Assembly (NCBI GenBank): GCA_018883865.1 | Contig: JAHLFI010000042.1 | Location: 1 to 47,720 of the forward strand | Direction of reading: 5' to 3' | Source: Candidatus Oceanisphaera merdipullorum | GTDB taxonomy: Bacteria > Pseudomonadota > Gammaproteobacteria > Enterobacterales > Aeromonadaceae | DNA: 47,720 nucleotides | Shown here: piece after piece, positions 18,106 to 28,927 of the stretch | Position numbering within the stretch: position 1 is the first letter of the stretch | Layout of the letters: every line of letters begins with the position of its first letter | The notes under the pieces: model-generated | Seen by the model: the letters and a program-made list of their open reading frames with translations, nothing else | What the model was told of the DNA's origin: nothing | The model's database searches: none | Position numbers and translations under genes: made by a program

Positions 18106-20004
18106 ATGTCTAGAGATATTCTGGTGCCAGATATCGGCACAGACGAGGTAGAAGTGACCGAAATCATGGTGGCCGTGGGCGACCGTGTAGAACTTGAGCA
18201 GTCACTACTCACCGTGGAAGGCGACAAAGCCTCCATGGAAATACCTGCCCCAAGCGCGGGTGTGGTTAAAGAAATTAAAGTTGCCCTTGGCGATTCCATC
18301 AATACCGGTTCTTTGATCATGGTATTCGAAGCAGAAGAGGGTGGCGCTACCGCCCCTACTGCTGCGGCAGAAGCTCCAGCGGCTGCAGCACCTGCGGCGG
18401 CCCCTGCCACTGCAGCGCGCCAAGACGTGAGCGTGCCTGATATTGGTGATGACGAAGTTGAAGTCACCGAAATCAACGTGGCCGTGGGCGACACAGTAAC
18501 TGAAGAGCAGACGCTGATTGGCGTAGAAGGCGATAAGGCTTCTATGGAAATCCCGTCGCCTTCTGCAGGTAAAGTGGTTGAGATCTTAGTGGCCGTTGGC
18601 GACAAGGTTAAGACGGGTTCACAGATCATGGTCTTCGAAGTAGCAGGCGCCTCGGCTCCTGCAGCTTCAGCCCCTGCTGCGACCGCGCCTACTGCTGCTC
18701 CGGCAGCACCAGCAGCACCGCAAGCCAAAGACGTGAACGTGCCAGACATCGGCGGTGATGAAGTCGAAGTGACTGAAATCATGGTTTCCGTGGGCGACAC
18801 CGTTGAAGCCGAACAGTCCATTCTGAACGTAGAAGGTGACAAGGCGTCAATGGAAGTACCAGCCCCGTTTGGTGGCGTGGTTAAAGAAATTAAGATCAAG
18901 GTTGGCGATAAAGTAAATACCGGTTCTCTGGTTATGGTCTTTGAAGTTGCCGGCCAAGCTGCACCGGTTGCTGCTGCCCCTGCAGCGGCTCCTGTTGCCA
19001 GCGCGCCAGCAGCTGCGCCAAAAGCGGCTCCTGCTGCGCCAGCGCAGTCTGCTAAAGCCGAGTTCGTAGAGAACAACGCTTATGTGCACGCCACGCCTGT
19101 GGTACGCCGCTTAGCCCGTGAATTTGGTGTTGACCTGTCTAAGGTTGCCGCTACCGGTCCTAAGAGCCGTATCCTGAAAGAAGACGTGCAAAGCTACGTT
19201 AAAGGCATCATCAAGCAAGTTGCAAGTCAGCCTGCCGGTGTTGCAGTTGCGGGCGGCGGCATGGCCGTGCTGGCATGGCCAAAAGTAGATTTCGCCAAGT
19301 TTGGTGAAGTTGAAGTGGTGCCAATGACCCGCATTCAGAAGATCTCGGGTCCTAACCTGCACCGCAACTGGGTGAAAATCCCACACGTGACGCAGTTTGA
19401 CGAAACCGATATCACTGAACTGGAAGAGTTCCGTAAAACTGAAAACGCCATCGCCGATAAGCTGAAGCTGGGTTATAAGATTTCCCCGCTGATCTTCATT
19501 ATGAAGGCCGCTGCTAAGGCGCTGGAAGCGTATCCTAAGTTCTGCTCTTCTTTATCCGATGACGAACAGTCTTTGGTAATGAAGAAGTACATCAATATCG
19601 GTGTGGCGGTTGATACGCCAAACGGTTTGGTCGTACCAGTAGTGCGCGATGTGAACAAGAAAGGCATTCGTGAGCTGGCTATCGAGCTTGGCGAAATCTC
19701 CAAGAAAGCCCGTGACGGTAAGCTGACTGGCGCCGACATGCAGGGTGGTTGTTTCACCATTTCGTCTTTGGGCGGCATTGGTGGCACTCAGTTCACGCCT
19801 ATCGTGAACGCACCTGAAGTGGCTATCTTGGGCGTATCCAAATCAAGCATTAAGCCTGTTTGGAACGGCAAAGAGTTCGAACCTCGTTTGATGCAGCCAC
19901 TGGCTCTGTCTTATGACCACCGTGTGATTGACGGCGCCGATGGCGCGCGTTTCATCACCTTGATGAGTGGTGTGTTAAGCGACCTGCGTCGTTTAGCCCT
20001 TTAA
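18106..20004 (+). CDS. aceF: Dihydrolipoyl acetyltransferase (PDH E2), three lipoyl domains
   Basis: 632 residues, forming the core of the PDH complex. Three N-terminal lipoyl domains each carry the motif EGDKASME, with lipoylated Lys at 41, 144 and 246. They are joined by Ala/Pro-rich linkers (about 81-103, 181-207, 282-317). Then a peripheral subunit-binding domain ([31 protein letters not shown], about 327-362) and the catalytic acyltransferase domain ending in [15 protein letters not shown] with catalytic His605. E. coli also has three lipoyl domains. A strong terminator follows, separating it from lpdA. The linkers create long open antisense frames that are not genes. Confidence 0.98.
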   Translation: MSRDILVPDIGTDEVEVTEIMVAVGDRVELEQSLLTVEGDKASMEIPAPSAGVVKEIKVALGDSINTGSLIMVFEAEEGGATAPTAAAEAPAAAAPAAAPATAARQDVSVPDIGDDEVEVTEINVAVGDTVTEEQTLIGVEGDKASMEIPSPSAGKVVEILVAVGDKVKTGSQIMVFEVAGASAPAASAPAATAPTAAPAAPAAPQAKDVNVPDIGGDEVEVTEIMVSVGDTVEAEQSILNVEGDKASMEVPAPFGGVVKEIKIKVGDKVNTGSLVMVFEVAGQAAPVAAAPAAAPVASAPAAAPKAAPAAPAQSAKAEFVENNAYVHATPVVRRLAREFGVDLSKVAATGPKSRILKEDVQSYVKGIIKQVASQPAGVAVAGGGMAVLAWPKVDFAKFGEVEVVPMTRIQKISGPNLHRNWVKIPHVTQFDETDITELEEFRKTENAIADKLKLGYKISPLIFIMKAAAKALEAYPKFCSSLSDDEQSLVMKKYINIGVAVDTPNGLVVPVVRDVNKKGIRELAIELGEISKKARDGKLTGADMQGGCFTISSLGGIGGTQFTPIVNAPEVAILGVSKSSIKPVWNGKEFEPRLMQPLALSYDHRVIDGADGARFITLMSGVLSDLRRLAL

Positions 20005-20010
20005 TGTGAC

Positions 20011-20035
20011 AAGGCAGGCACTTGCCTGCCTTTTT
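20011..20035 (+). terminator. Terminator or attenuator between aceF and lpdA
   Basis: AAGGCAGGC (20011-20019), loop ACTT, GCCTGCCTT (20024-20032), T run. It should partly or fully separate aceEF from lpdA, so lpdA, which is shared with 2-oxoglutarate dehydrogenase and glycine cleavage, may need its own promoter in 20036-20140. I could not identify a convincing one. Confidence 0.82.
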
Positions 20036-20149
20036 ACTTTCTTTTGTATTTCAGAACAGTAAACTTTGGCCCGTTGAGCTGCGTGGTCGTATTGAGTTTA
20101 GGCTTGTAGCCATGCTTGAACGGAGCTAAAAATCATAATAGAGGTCACC

Positions 20150-21574
20150 ATGAGTCAAGAAGTTAAAGCTCAGGTCGTGGTATTGGGCTCGGGCCCTGCC
20201 GGTTATTCTGCGGCATTCCGTGCTGCCGACTTAGGGCTAGAAACCGTATTGGTTGAGCGTTACTCAACACTGGGTGGCGTATGTCTGAACGTGGGTTGTA
20301 TTCCTTCTAAGGCCTTGTTACACATCGCTAAAGTAATGGAAGAAGCCAAGATGATGGGCAGCCACGGCGTTACTTTTGCCGCGCCGCAAATCGATCTGGA
20401 TCAGATCCGCAATCACAAAGAAAAAGTGATTGGCCAGTTAACCCAAGGTTTGGGTGGCATGGCTAAGATGCGTAAAGTTAAGGTAGTGAACGGCTACGGC
20501 AAGTTCACTGGCCCTAACACCATAGTGGTAGAAGGCGAGGGCGGTAACACCACCATCAACTTCGAGAACGCCATTATTGCTGCGGGTTCTCGTCCGATTC
20601 AGTTGCCTTTCATCCCGCACGAAGATCCACGGGTTTGGGATTCAACTGGTGCACTAGAGTTGCGCGAAATTCCAGAGAAGCTGTTGGTAATGGGCGGCGG
20701 TATTATCGGCCTAGAAATGGGTACCGTGTACTACTCGCTGGGCTCTAAGATTGACGTGGTTGAGATGTTCGACCAAGTTATTCCCGCAGCCGACAAAGAC
20801 TTGATCAAGATCTACACCAAACAGGTGAAAGACAAGTTCAACCTGATGCTTGAAACCAAGGTTACCGCCGTTGCCGCCAAAGACGACGGTATTCACGTAA
20901 CCATGGAAGACAAGAAAGGCGTGAGCGCCACTACCGTTTATGACGCCATTTTGGTGGCTATCGGTCGTGTGCCAAACGGTAAGTTGCTGGACGCCGAGAA
21001 AGCCGGTGTTAACGTCGATGAGCGTGGTTTCATTCGCGTCGACAAACAGCTGCGTACCAACGTGCCGCACATTCACGCCATTGGCGATATCGTCGGTCAG
21101 CCGATGTTAGCCCATAAAGGTGTGCATGAAGGTCACGTGGCCGCCGAGGTTATCTCAGGTCTGAACCACTACTTCGATCCTAAAGTGATCCCATCGATCG
21201 CTTATACCGAGCCAGAAGTCGCTTGGGTTGGTGTGACCGAGAAAGAAGCGAAAGAGCAAGGCTTGAACGTTGAAGTTGCTACTTTCCCTTGGGCGGCGTC
21301 AGGCCGTGCCATCGCTTCTGACTCAGCGTTTGGTATGACTAAGCTGATTTTCGACAAAGACACGCATCGTGTACTGGGTGGTGCCACTATTGGTACTAAC
21401 GCCGGCGAGCTGTTGGGCGAAATCGGTTTGGCTATTGAAATGGGTGCGGATGCAGAAGATATCGCCTTGACCATTCATGCTCACCCGACTCTACATGAGT
21501 CTGTGGGTATGGCGGCCGAGGTGTTTGAAGGCTCCATCACCGACATGCCAAATCCTAAGGCGAAAAAGAAGTAA
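20150..21574 (+). CDS. lpdA: Dihydrolipoyl dehydrogenase (E3)
   Basis: 474 residues, equal to E. coli Lpd. FAD- and NAD-dependent enzyme that reoxidises lipoamide in the PDH, 2-oxoglutarate dehydrogenase and glycine-cleavage complexes. Seen: FAD motif VVLGSGPAGYSAA, redox-active disulfide GGVCLNVGCIPSK with Cys45 and Cys50, NAD motif VMGGGIIGLEMG, second FAD motif HAIGDIVGQPMLAHKG, and the C-terminal catalytic HAHPTLHES. AGAGG lies four to five bases before the ATG. The upstream gap of 145 bases holds the aceF terminator. Confidence 0.97.
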   Translation: MSQEVKAQVVVLGSGPAGYSAAFRAADLGLETVLVERYSTLGGVCLNVGCIPSKALLHIAKVMEEAKMMGSHGVTFAAPQIDLDQIRNHKEKVIGQLTQGLGGMAKMRKVKVVNGYGKFTGPNTIVVEGEGGNTTINFENAIIAAGSRPIQLPFIPHEDPRVWDSTGALELREIPEKLLVMGGGIIGLEMGTVYYSLGSKIDVVEMFDQVIPAADKDLIKIYTKQVKDKFNLMLETKVTAVAAKDDGIHVTMEDKKGVSATTVYDAILVAIGRVPNGKLLDAEKAGVNVDERGFIRVDKQLRTNVPHIHAIGDIVGQPMLAHKGVHEGHVAAEVISGLNHYFDPKVIPSIAYTEPEVAWVGVTEKEAKEQGLNVEVATFPWAASGRAIASDSAFGMTKLIFDKDTHRVLGGATIGTNAGELLGEIGLAIEMGADAEDIALTIHAHPTLHESVGMAAEVFEGSITDMPNPKAKKK

Positions 21575-21609
21575 GCTTCTTTTAACCTGAAAATTCAAAT
21601 AACAATAAA

Positions 21610-21637
21610 CGCCCAGCATCAGCTGGGCGTTTTTTTT
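21610..21637 (+). terminator. Terminator of lpdA
   Basis: CGCCCAGC (21610-21617), loop ATCA, GCTGGGCG (21622-21629), then eight T. Confidence 0.93.
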
Positions 21638-21791
21638 GCTGAGATACAGTCTCATACGAGAAGTTATTTTTGGAAAACAAGCCTTAAATCGCGAAATAGT
21701 CAATTTTTATAGACTTTATCTTCATGTTTTGCTCTGTGTGGTCGATATGATTCTTGCGATAAACTCATTCACTCACCACAGGATAATAATT

Positions 21792-23663
21792 ATGCTATCA
21801 AAATTGGCTCATGTAAGTGTGAGATCGAAGCTGACATTGGGTTTTGCCATAGTGTTGCTGGCCACTCTGATCACCGCTGTGGTGAGTTTTAATTCGCTGA
21901 CTTCTGTCTTAGATCGTTCAGATAAACTAGATCGCGCCGCTGAAGTTGATCTCTTGGTGAGCAAGGCGCGCTTCTTTCAGAAAAACTACATGCTGCTTAA
22001 CGATAAGGGGCAATTAGAACAGGCTAAAGAGCACGTTAACCATGCCAGAGTTGAGGCTGAGCAGCTGGAAAAGTTGATCTCCCAACCCAAGGATCAGGCC
22101 ATCATTAACGAGATTGTGGCCGGCATTAACTTCTATGAAGCCGAGCTTGGCACTATGGTGGATTTCAATGAACGCTTCCATGGTTACCTAGCAAAACTGG
22201 ATGAGATAGGGGCGTCGGCCCAACAAAAAGCGGGGCGTCTGCGTGCTCGTGACAGCTCGGCTGTGAACTGGTTGGTGAGTCTGACCGATATGCGTTTAGA
22301 TCAGAAAGACTTTGCCCTTTACCGTAAGGAAGCCACCGCCACTCATCTGGATGCGCAGCTTAATGGCTTGATCAGTACGCTGGAGAACCGCTTATTGATA
22401 CAAGATGACGCTGATATTCAAGCGCTGGTTGCGCAACTGAAGGAATTTGCCGAGCAGCAGCGGAATTTGGTCGAGGTCGTTAATAATCTGGCTGCAACGG
22501 ATCGACGCATTACCGAACATGCTATTAACATTGCTAATAAAACAGAGGAATTATTGGTAATACAGCACGATCACATGAAACAGGATAGCGCTCAGGCCAA
22601 GTTTATTATCTTGCTGATCAGCCTTATTGGTTTAGCCATGGGCGTGCTGTTTGCCGTCGTCATCACTCGCGGCATAGTGAATCCTTTAGGCCTACTCATT
22701 AAACAAGCCAATCGTATTGCCGACGGTGATCTGAGCCAAGATATTCACCATAACCGAGGCGATGAACTGGGTAAGTTGATGGATCAGATGCAAATCATGA
22801 CCCTTAATTTGCGTCAAGTAATAGGCGACCTGAGTAACAGTGCCAGCCACATTGCCGCCTCGGCGGAAGAGCTATCTGCGGTGTCAGAGCAAAGCCGTAT
22901 CGGTGTTAACCAACAGCGCACCGAGCTGGAGCAAGTGTCCACTGCCATGAACGAAATGGCCGCCACCGTACAAGAAGTGGCACGTAACGCCGAAACCGCC
23001 TTTGACTCGGCGCGCGCCGCCGATGGTCAAGCCAATGAGGGCGATCTTCAAGTACTCAAAACGATCGAACAAATCGATAAGCTCTCTGCTGACATAAGTG
23101 CGTCATTACAGACCATTAATCAGCTTGAAGCCGAGAGTATGAACATAGGTAGCATCTTAGATGTGATCAAAGGCGTGGCGGAGCAAACTAACTTGCTGGC
23201 ATTGAATGCGGCCATAGAAGCGGCCCGCGCCGGTGAACAAGGCCGTGGCTTTGCGGTCGTCGCCGATGAAGTGCGAGCGTTAGCGCAACGTACGCAACAA
23301 GCCACCTCTGAAATTGAAATCCTTATTAAAGGCCTGCAAAAGAAAGCCCAAGAGTCGGTGGTGATGATGGAAGTTAGCTCGGCTATGGCCACGGCCACTG
23401 TGACGCTGGCCAACGAAGCGGGTGAGTCGATTCATGCTATCACCAGCTCGGTATCGCACATCCAGCAGATGAATAATCAAATCGCCACCGCCGCCGAAGA
23501 GCAAAGCACGGTTGCCGAAGAGATTAATCGCTCTGTGTTTAGCATTCGCGAGGTGTCGGATCATTCCGCCGCTGCTACCGAACAAACCGCCGCCAGCAGT
23601 AATGAGCTGGCCCGCCAAGGTAGCGAGCTGCAACGTCTGATTAATCGTTTTCAATTACCCTAA
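21792..23663 (+). CDS. Methyl-accepting chemotaxis protein with HBM-type sensor domain
   Basis: 623 residues from the ATG at 21792 (AGGA upstream); an open frame from 21636 runs through the lpdA terminator and is not used. TM1 about 14-34, a periplasmic all-helical domain of about 235 residues, TM2 about 270-291, HAMP about 292-345, then the cytoplasmic signalling domain with the hairpin-tip signature [20 protein letters not shown] near 462. The sensor length and its start ([20 protein letters not shown]) fit the helical bimodular (HBM) class, known in McpS and McpN-like receptors for organic acids and other small ligands. The ligand here is unknown; proximity to PDH and aconitase genes is only suggestive. 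No CheR-docking pentapeptide at the C terminus. Monocistronic, with its own terminator. Confidence 0.88.
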   Translation: MLSKLAHVSVRSKLTLGFAIVLLATLITAVVSFNSLTSVLDRSDKLDRAAEVDLLVSKARFFQKNYMLLNDKGQLEQAKEHVNHARVEAEQLEKLISQPKDQAIINEIVAGINFYEAELGTMVDFNERFHGYLAKLDEIGASAQQKAGRLRARDSSAVNWLVSLTDMRLDQKDFALYRKEATATHLDAQLNGLISTLENRLLIQDDADIQALVAQLKEFAEQQRNLVEVVNNLAATDRRITEHAINIANKTEELLVIQHDHMKQDSAQAKFIILLISLIGLAMGVLFAVVITRGIVNPLGLLIKQANRIADGDLSQDIHHNRGDELGKLMDQMQIMTLNLRQVIGDLSNSASHIAASAEELSAVSEQSRIGVNQQRTELEQVSTAMNEMAATVQEVARNAETAFDSARAADGQANEGDLQVLKTIEQIDKLSADISASLQTINQLEAESMNIGSILDVIKGVAEQTNLLALNAAIEAARAGEQGRGFAVVADEVRALAQRTQQATSEIEILIKGLQKKAQESVVMMEVSSAMATATVTLANEAGESIHAITSSVSHIQQMNNQIATAAEEQSTVAEEINRSVFSIREVSDHSAAATEQTAASSNELARQGSELQRLINRFQLP

Positions 23664-23683
23664 ACAGCGTCGCCGTCAGCGAT

Positions 23684-23700
23684 AAGCTTTAAGCCGTAAG
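23684..23700. repeat. Dispersed GCCGTAAG intergenic repeat, copy C
   Basis: AAGCTTTAAGCCGTAAG just after the chemoreceptor gene, the same core as copies near 5425 and 43417. Confidence 0.55.
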
Positions 23701-23716
23701 ATAAAAATTAAACCTA

Positions 23717-23747
23717 ACACCCGCCCTCACAGGCGGGTGTTTTTTTA
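23717..23747 (+). terminator. Terminator of the chemoreceptor gene
   Basis: ACACCCGCC (23717-23725), loop CTCACA, GGCGGGTGT (23732-23740), then a T run. Confidence 0.92.
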
Positions 23748-24040
23748 GCATCGTACTTTATCCACAACACTATCTTTGGTCTATCTGTGAAGTAACCTGC
23801 AGATAGAGGCCCCATAAAGTTACAAAGGCGCGTTTAGTCGCGGTTTTGTGTAAAGCGCCGGGGGCTAGATTTTAATTTAGCGTTAAAACTTATATACTGG
23901 CGTCACGTTCGTGTGGGGTGAAGCTAGTGGTCTGAACTGAGGAAACTTAAGCCTTAGGTTTAGCGCTACCGGTTGAACACTACATCCCTCCAACAAGGAT
24001 ATTACCGCCAAGATGGCGAATATAATAAGAGGATACAGTC
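23748..24040 (+). promoter_or_regulatory. acnB leader and promoter region
   Basis: The 293 bases hold no gene. A TATACT at 23893-23898 is a fair -10 element, but 17 bp upstream only TTTTAA stands as a -35, so an activator may be needed. A leader of about 135 bases would follow. AGAGGA sits eight bases before the GTG start. Confidence 0.35.
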
Positions 24041-26638
24041 GTGCTTGAAGCCTATCGTAAACACGTCGCAGAACGTGCCGTTGAGGGAGTGGTTGCTCAA
24101 CCTCTTAACGCTGAGCAAGTCGCCGCTTTGGTTGAGTTACTTAAAAATCCCCCCGCTGGCGAAGAAGCCTTTCTTTACGAATTACTGTCTACCCGCATTC
24201 CGCCGGGTGTAGATGAAGCCGCTTATGTAAAGGCCGGCTTTTTAGCGGCTGTAGCGAAAGGTGAAGTGAGCTCACCTGTGGTTTCTGCGGCCCAAGCCAC
24301 TGAGCTGCTGGGTACCATGCAAGGCGGTTACAATATTGCGCCTTTGGTCGAGCTGTTAGACGTTGAGGCCTTGGCGCCGATTGCTGCCAAAGCCTTAAGC
24401 CACACCTTATTGATGTTTGATGCCTTTCACGATGTGGAAGAAAAAGCCAAGGCTGGTAATGCCTTCGCCAAACAAGTGATGCAGTCGTGGGCCGATGCCG
24501 AGTGGTTTTTAGAGCGCGCACCATTAGCTGAAAAAATCAGCATGCGCGTATTCAAGGTACCTGGCGAAACCAACACAGATGACTTATCTCCAGCACAAGA
24601 TGCTTGGTCTCGTCCCGATATTCCACTGCACGCGCTGGCGATGTTGAAAAACGCCCGCCCCGACATAGTGCCAGATCAAGATGGTGTGATTGGCCCGATT
24701 AAAGAGCTAGAAGCGCTTAAAGCCCAAGGTTTCCCATTAGTTTACGTGGGCGACGTAGTCGGCACCGGCTCAAGCCGTAAGTCTGCGACTAACTCAGTGC
24801 TGTGGCACATGGGCGATGATATTCCGTTTGTGCCTAATAAGCGTGCCGGTGGTATTTGTATCGGTAATAAAATTGCCCCTATTTTCTTTAACACCATGGA
24901 AGATGCAGGTGCGCTGCCCATCGAATGCGATGTGGATAAGCTGCACACGGGCGATGTGATTGATATTTATCCTTATGAGGGCAAAATTTGTGCTCATAAC
25001 AGCGACCAAGTATTAAGCACCTTTAGCCTGAAAACCGACGTCTTGCTCGATGAAGTCCGTGCCGGTGGCCGTATTCCGCTGATTATTGGCCGTGGTTTGA
25101 CCGATAAAGCGCGCGCAGCATTGGGTCTTGAGGTCTCAAGCGTATTTAAGCGCCCAGCCGCAGTGGTTGAATCGAGCAAAGGCTTTACATTGGCGCAGAA
25201 GATGGTTGGTAAGGCGTGTGGCGTGAAGGGCATACGTCCTAACCAATACTGCGAGCCAAAAATGACCACGGTTGGTTCACAAGACACCACAGGTCCCATG
25301 ACCCGTGATGAGCTGAAAGACTTAGCCTGCTTGGGCTTTTCTGCCGACTTAACCATGCAGTCTTTCTGTCACACCTCGGCTTATCCTAAGCCGATTGACG
25401 TGAACACCCACCACACATTGCCAGACTTCATCATGAACCGTGGTGGTGTGTCATTGCGCCCAGGGGATGGTGTTATTCACTCTTGGTTAAACCGCATGTT
25501 GCTGCCGGATACCGTTGGTACAGGTGGTGACTCGCACACCCGTTTCCCCATCGGTATTTCCTTCCCAGCAGGTTCCGGCTTAGTGGCGTTTGCCGCCGCC
25601 ACCGGTGTGATGCCATTGGATATGCCAGAATCGATTCTGGTGCGTTTTAAAGGTGAAATGCAGCCCGGTATTACGCTGCGCGACTTGGTGCACGCCATCC
25701 CTTACTTTGGGATTAAAAACGGTCTGCTGACCGTGGATAAAACCAATAAGATTAACGAGTTTTCCGGTCGCATCGTAGAAATTGAAGGCCTGCCACAGCT
25801 GAAAGTTGAGCAAGCCTTTGAGCTGGCAGACGCCACCGCCGAGCGCTCTGCCGCCGGTTGTAGCATCAAGTTGGACAAAGAGCCGGTTGCCGAATACTTA
25901 AGCTCGAACATCGTCATGCTCAAATGGATGATTGCCGAAGGTTACGGCGATCGTCGCACTATTGAGCGTCGTATTCAGGGGATGGAAGCATGGCTGGCCA
26001 ATCCTGAGTTGATGGCAGCGGATGCAGATGCTGAATACGCCCATGTATTAGAAATCGACATGAGCGCCATCAAAGAGCCTATCTTGTGTGCGCCTAACGA
26101 TCCAGATGATGCCCGTTTGTTGTCTGAGGTAACCGGTGAAGTGATTGAAGAAGTCTTTATTGGTTCTTGCATGACCAACATTGGCCACTTCCGCGCCGCC
26201 GGTAAGTTACTGGATAAGTACACAGGCCAGTTGCCAACGCGTTTATGGGTCGCTCCGCCCACTAAGATGGACCGCGATCAGCTGACCAGCGAAGGCTACT
26301 ACGGCATCTTTGGCCGTGTGGGCGCACGCATCGAAACCCCAGGCTGTTCACTGTGCATGGGTAACCAAGCACGCGTGGCGGACAACAGCACTGTAGTGTC
26401 CACCTCGACGCGTAACTTCCCGAACCGTTTAGGTAAAGGCGCTAACGTGTTCTTGGCCTCGGCTGAGCTGGCCGCCGTGGCTGCCATTCATGGTAAGTTG
26501 CCGACCGTTGCCGAGTACATGAGCTACGCCGAGCAGTTGAACGCCACTGCTGCCGATACTTATCGTTACTTGAATTTCGATCAGCTAGACAGCTATGTAG
26601 AAAAAGCCGATACAGTTATTTTTCAACAAGTTATCTAA
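24041..26638 (+). CDS. acnB: Bifunctional aconitate hydratase 2 / 2-methylisocitrate dehydratase
   Basis: 865 residues, GTG start, same length as E. coli AcnB. Interconverts citrate and isocitrate and can act in the methylcitrate cycle. AcnB layout: N-terminal HEAT-like domain (1-160), then the swivel domain (about 160-370, [17 protein letters not shown]), then the catalytic 4Fe-4S domains. Cluster ligands are Cys710 (IGSCMTN), Cys769 and Cys772 (GCSLCMG), identical numbering to E. coli. Without iron, E. coli AcnB binds mRNA as an apo-protein; that may hold here. Monocistronic, ending at a terminator. In E. coli yacL follows; here xanP lies between. Confidence 0.98.
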   Translation: MLEAYRKHVAERAVEGVVAQPLNAEQVAALVELLKNPPAGEEAFLYELLSTRIPPGVDEAAYVKAGFLAAVAKGEVSSPVVSAAQATELLGTMQGGYNIAPLVELLDVEALAPIAAKALSHTLLMFDAFHDVEEKAKAGNAFAKQVMQSWADAEWFLERAPLAEKISMRVFKVPGETNTDDLSPAQDAWSRPDIPLHALAMLKNARPDIVPDQDGVIGPIKELEALKAQGFPLVYVGDVVGTGSSRKSATNSVLWHMGDDIPFVPNKRAGGICIGNKIAPIFFNTMEDAGALPIECDVDKLHTGDVIDIYPYEGKICAHNSDQVLSTFSLKTDVLLDEVRAGGRIPLIIGRGLTDKARAALGLEVSSVFKRPAAVVESSKGFTLAQKMVGKACGVKGIRPNQYCEPKMTTVGSQDTTGPMTRDELKDLACLGFSADLTMQSFCHTSAYPKPIDVNTHHTLPDFIMNRGGVSLRPGDGVIHSWLNRMLLPDTVGTGGDSHTRFPIGISFPAGSGLVAFAAATGVMPLDMPESILVRFKGEMQPGITLRDLVHAIPYFGIKNGLLTVDKTNKINEFSGRIVEIEGLPQLKVEQAFELADATAERSAAGCSIKLDKEPVAEYLSSNIVMLKWMIAEGYGDRRTIERRIQGMEAWLANPELMAADADAEYAHVLEIDMSAIKEPILCAPNDPDDARLLSEVTGEVIEEVFIGSCMTNIGHFRAAGKLLDKYTGQLPTRLWVAPPTKMDRDQLTSEGYYGIFGRVGARIETPGCSLCMGNQARVADNSTVVSTSTRNFPNRLGKGANVFLASAELAAVAAIHGKLPTVAEYMSYAEQLNATAADTYRYLNFDQLDSYVEKADTVIFQQVI

Positions 26639-26676
26639 GCATTTCGTTAGCATAACCTTTAAAGAATAACGTGCTC

Positions 26677-26704
26677 AAGCCAGCCCCTAGGGGCTGGCTT
26701 TTTT
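26677..26704 (+). terminator. Terminator of acnB
   Basis: AAGCCAGCCCC (26677-26687) pairs with GGGGCTGGCTT (26690-26700), loop TA, then TTTT. Confidence 0.93.
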
Positions 26705-26713
26705 ATGGAGTAA

Positions 26714-26935
26714 GCCTGTGTTTTTTTCCTTCAAATCAGTAAGGCGGCACAGAAGCCTGGCTTCGTCGAAGTAGGTACCAGCCTAGTCACAGCTCAATAT
26801 TGTCGTTTAACGCTGGACGCGAACCAAACGCTAGCAGACGTGAGCGTAGACAGTGCGTTTAGTATTAATCTAATGGCTCATGAAAATAACCTGCTGCGCC
26901 GTTGGGCCCTAAAGTGCGTGAGGAGTAAAGGGTGA
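26714..26935 (+). pseudogene. Startless open stretch of 73 codons, possible gene remnant
   Basis: Between the acnB and xanP terminators one plus-strand frame stays open from a TAA at 26711 to a TGA at 26933. It reads protein-like (for example FVEVGTSLVTAQYCRLTLD) but has no usable start codon near its beginning; the only ATG comes late. I do not recognise it. It may be a decayed gene end or simply chance. The rest of 26705-27000 contains a GTGAGG-type repeat. Confidence 0.25.
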
Positions 26936-26990
26936 AGAGTTAGGTGAGTAGACAGTTTTTTCTCACGCTTCTTGCCTCACACCTACATGC
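26918..26990. repeat. GTGAGG/CCTCAC intergenic repeat, copy 1
   Basis: GTGAGGAGTAAAGGGTGAAG at the left and CTCACGCTTCTTGCCTCACACC-like sequence at the right make an imperfect inverted repeat. The vocabulary is shared with 34026-34134. Confidence 0.45.
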
Positions 26991-26994
26991 TTTA

Positions 26995-27033
26995 AAACAA
27001 AAAAGCCGACCTGCACTGGGTGCGCGGTCGGCT
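26995..27033 (-). terminator. Terminator of xanP
   Basis: On the minus strand AGCCGACC (27033-27026) and GGTCGGCT (27011-27004) enclose a small GCAC-CCA-GTGC hairpin and are followed by a T-rich run (complement of 26995-27004). Confidence 0.85.
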
Positions 27034-27072
27034 AGGTTTACAATTACAGTGCCTTAATGGCGGAGTAGCTAT

Positions 27073-28536
27073 TTAGCTAGCGTTCACTTTTTTTTGTGCC
27101 TTATCTGCTTTTTCTTGCAGGCGATGAGCTAAGTATTCAGCTTTCTCTTGTTCTTCAATCACTTTAGCTTCTGAGCTAAGTGGCATAATCAAGTTCAAGA
27201 TAATGGCGATTATGCCACCGGCTGCCATGCCAGAAGAGAAGACGTTCTTCACCAGACTTGGCATATGTTGCATGATCTCAGGCACCTGAGACACACCCAG
27301 ACCCACACCGAACGAGATAGCCATAATAAACAGCGCGCGTCTGTCCAAGCGCTCGCGAGATAAAATTCGCACACCGGCGGCGGCGATAGAGCCAAACATC
27401 ACCAGGGTGGCGCCGCCCAGTACAGGCTCAGGAATGCGCTGCACTAAGGTACTGATGGCAGGGAACAAGCCCATTAATACCAAGATGCCTGCCACGAAGA
27501 AGCCCACATAACGGCTGGCCACGCCGGTCATTTGGATAACACCGTTGTTCTGGCTAAAGGTAGAAACGGGGAAGGTGTTAAAAATAGACGCCAAAGAGGA
27601 GTTAACGCCATCACCCATCACGCAGCCTTTAATGCGCTTCATATAGATAGGGCCAGACACAGGCTCGCCAGACACTTCTGAGGTAGCAGTGGTGTCACCT
27701 ATACCTTCAAGTGCAGTAATCAAGAATACCAATACTAAAGGAATAAACAGCGACGCTTCGAAGCCTAAGCCGTATTTCATTGGGATGGGCAGGGCGATGG
27801 CGGCCATTTCCATTTCAACAGCCGGTGGCATTTTACCCATGAACATGGCCAGCACAGTGCCGGCCACCATGGCCACTAAGATAGAGGACAAGCGCACATA
27901 GGGATTAGGAATGCAGTTCATGACCACGATAATGGCCAGCACGGTACCGGCTAAGGCCAAGTTTTCTAATGAACCAAAAGAGCCGTCGGCCATGGCGCCA
28001 AAACCGCCGCCAATCGAAGTTAAGCCGAGTTGGATTAACGTCAAACCAATCAGTGTCACTATGATGCCGCTGACCAGTGGCGAGATAATGCGACGGGCCA
28101 AGTGCAAGAAGCGCGACAAGATAATTTCGGTCGGTGCCGCCAGTAGCGCAGTACCAAAGATGGCTGCCAGCATGGCTTCAGTGGTCACGCCGCCGTCTTT
28201 CATCGCCAAACCGCTGGCAATGATGGGACCCAGGAAGTTAAAGCTGGTGCCTTGGATGGATAATAAACCTGTGCCCACGGGACCAAAACGTTTCATCTGA
28301 ATAAAAGACGCCACGCCGGTAATGAACAACGACATGCTAATGATGTGCGCGGTATCTTGAGCAGGAATGCCCAGCGTCTGACAAATAATCAAAGGCGGCG
28401 TGATCACGGCCACGAACAAGGCCAGCAAATGCTGAATGGCGGCAAACAGCGCCTGCATGACCGGCGGTTTATCGTGTAACTTGTAGACCAGATCACTGTG
28501 CGTGGTCTGAGCTTGAGTTGGTGCTGATTGGCTCAT
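27073..28536 (-). CDS. xanP: Xanthine permease, NCS2 family (XanP-like)
   Basis: 487 residues. Proton-linked uptake of xanthine in the nucleobase-ascorbate/NCS2 family, inner membrane, 14 hydrophobic segments expected. It reads close to E. coli Xan[71 protein letters not shown], the family motif [19 protein letters not shown] with the substrate-binding Glu, and [24 protein letters not shown] with the NCS2 signature. A charged helical C-terminal tail ([24 protein letters not shown]) is longer than in E. coli. Placed between acnB and yacL. A tandem operator-like motif lies upstream. Confidence 0.9.
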   Translation of the reverse strand: MSQSAPTQAQTTHSDLVYKLHDKPPVMQALFAAIQHLLALFVAVITPPLIICQTLGIPAQDTAHIISMSLFITGVASFIQMKRFGPVGTGLLSIQGTSFNFLGPIIASGLAMKDGGVTTEAMLAAIFGTALLAAPTEIILSRFLHLARRIISPLVSGIIVTLIGLTLIQLGLTSIGGGFGAMADGSFGSLENLALAGTVLAIIVVMNCIPNPYVRLSSILVAMVAGTVLAMFMGKMPPAVEMEMAAIALPIPMKYGLGFEASLFIPLVLVFLITALEGIGDTTATSEVSGEPVSGPIYMKRIKGCVMGDGVNSSLASIFNTFPVSTFSQNNGVIQMTGVASRYVGFFVAGILVLMGLFPAISTLVQRIPEPVLGGATLVMFGSIAAAGVRILSRERLDRRALFIMAISFGVGLGVSQVPEIMQHMPSLVKNVFSSGMAAGGIIAIILNLIMPLSSEAKVIEEQEKAEYLAHRLQEKADKAQKKVNAS

Positions 28537-28589
28537 GGTATCTGCGTTCCAAAAGTAAGTAGCAAGAAAATAATGGCTTAGCGCCCCGG

Positions 28590-28622
28590 GATGTCTTCAC
28601 ATCAAAGGCGATGTTTTCACAT
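28590..28622. promoter_or_regulatory. Tandem operator-like repeats upstream of xanP
   Basis: GATGTCTTCACAT (28590-28602) and GATGTTTTCACAT (28610-28622) start exactly 20 bp apart, two helical turns. The first is also a perfect inverted repeat (GATGT-CTTC-ACATC). They lie 54-86 bp before the xanP start. Regulator unknown. The remainder of 28537-28927 shows a small GCCCT/AGGGC hairpin near 28694-28709 and nothing else. Confidence 0.5.
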
Positions 28623-28927
28623 AAATATTTTTGTTTCAATTATGTTGATTTATTGTTTATTATTGCTGGCTGTTATTCTTGATCCTAGGCCGTGCCCTAT
28701 GTAGAGGGCGCATAGACTACGTGAGACGACAGAATTAGGCCAACTCACAGCATGCATGAGTTACATTTAAGTATGTACTTTTTTAATACCATAGCTGGCA
28801 CCGTGCGCCGCTCTTTTTAGCAACCCCCTGTGTTCTTTGTGCTACGGCTTTGCTTCGTGCTTACTCTAGGGAGTGGTAGAATCCAACTTTCTTATTTAAG
28901 TCTGCCGTTGCGGCTGCTGGAGTCAGT

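Noticed and set aside
18075..19076. Long antisense open frame (333 codons) opposite aceF
   Set aside because: It follows from the repeated lipoyl domains and Ala/Pro linkers of AceF; the product is low-complexity Ala/Ser/Thr, with no ribosome site or family motif.
21725..21770. Sigma-28 (flagellar) promoter for the chemoreceptor
   Set aside because: Only a GTCGATAT resembling the -10 part was found; the TAAA element is not at proper spacing.
21636..21791. N-terminal extension of the chemoreceptor
   Set aside because: It would start inside the T run of the lpdA terminator, and the extension lacks the usual short leader before TM1; ATG 21792 has AGGA upstream.
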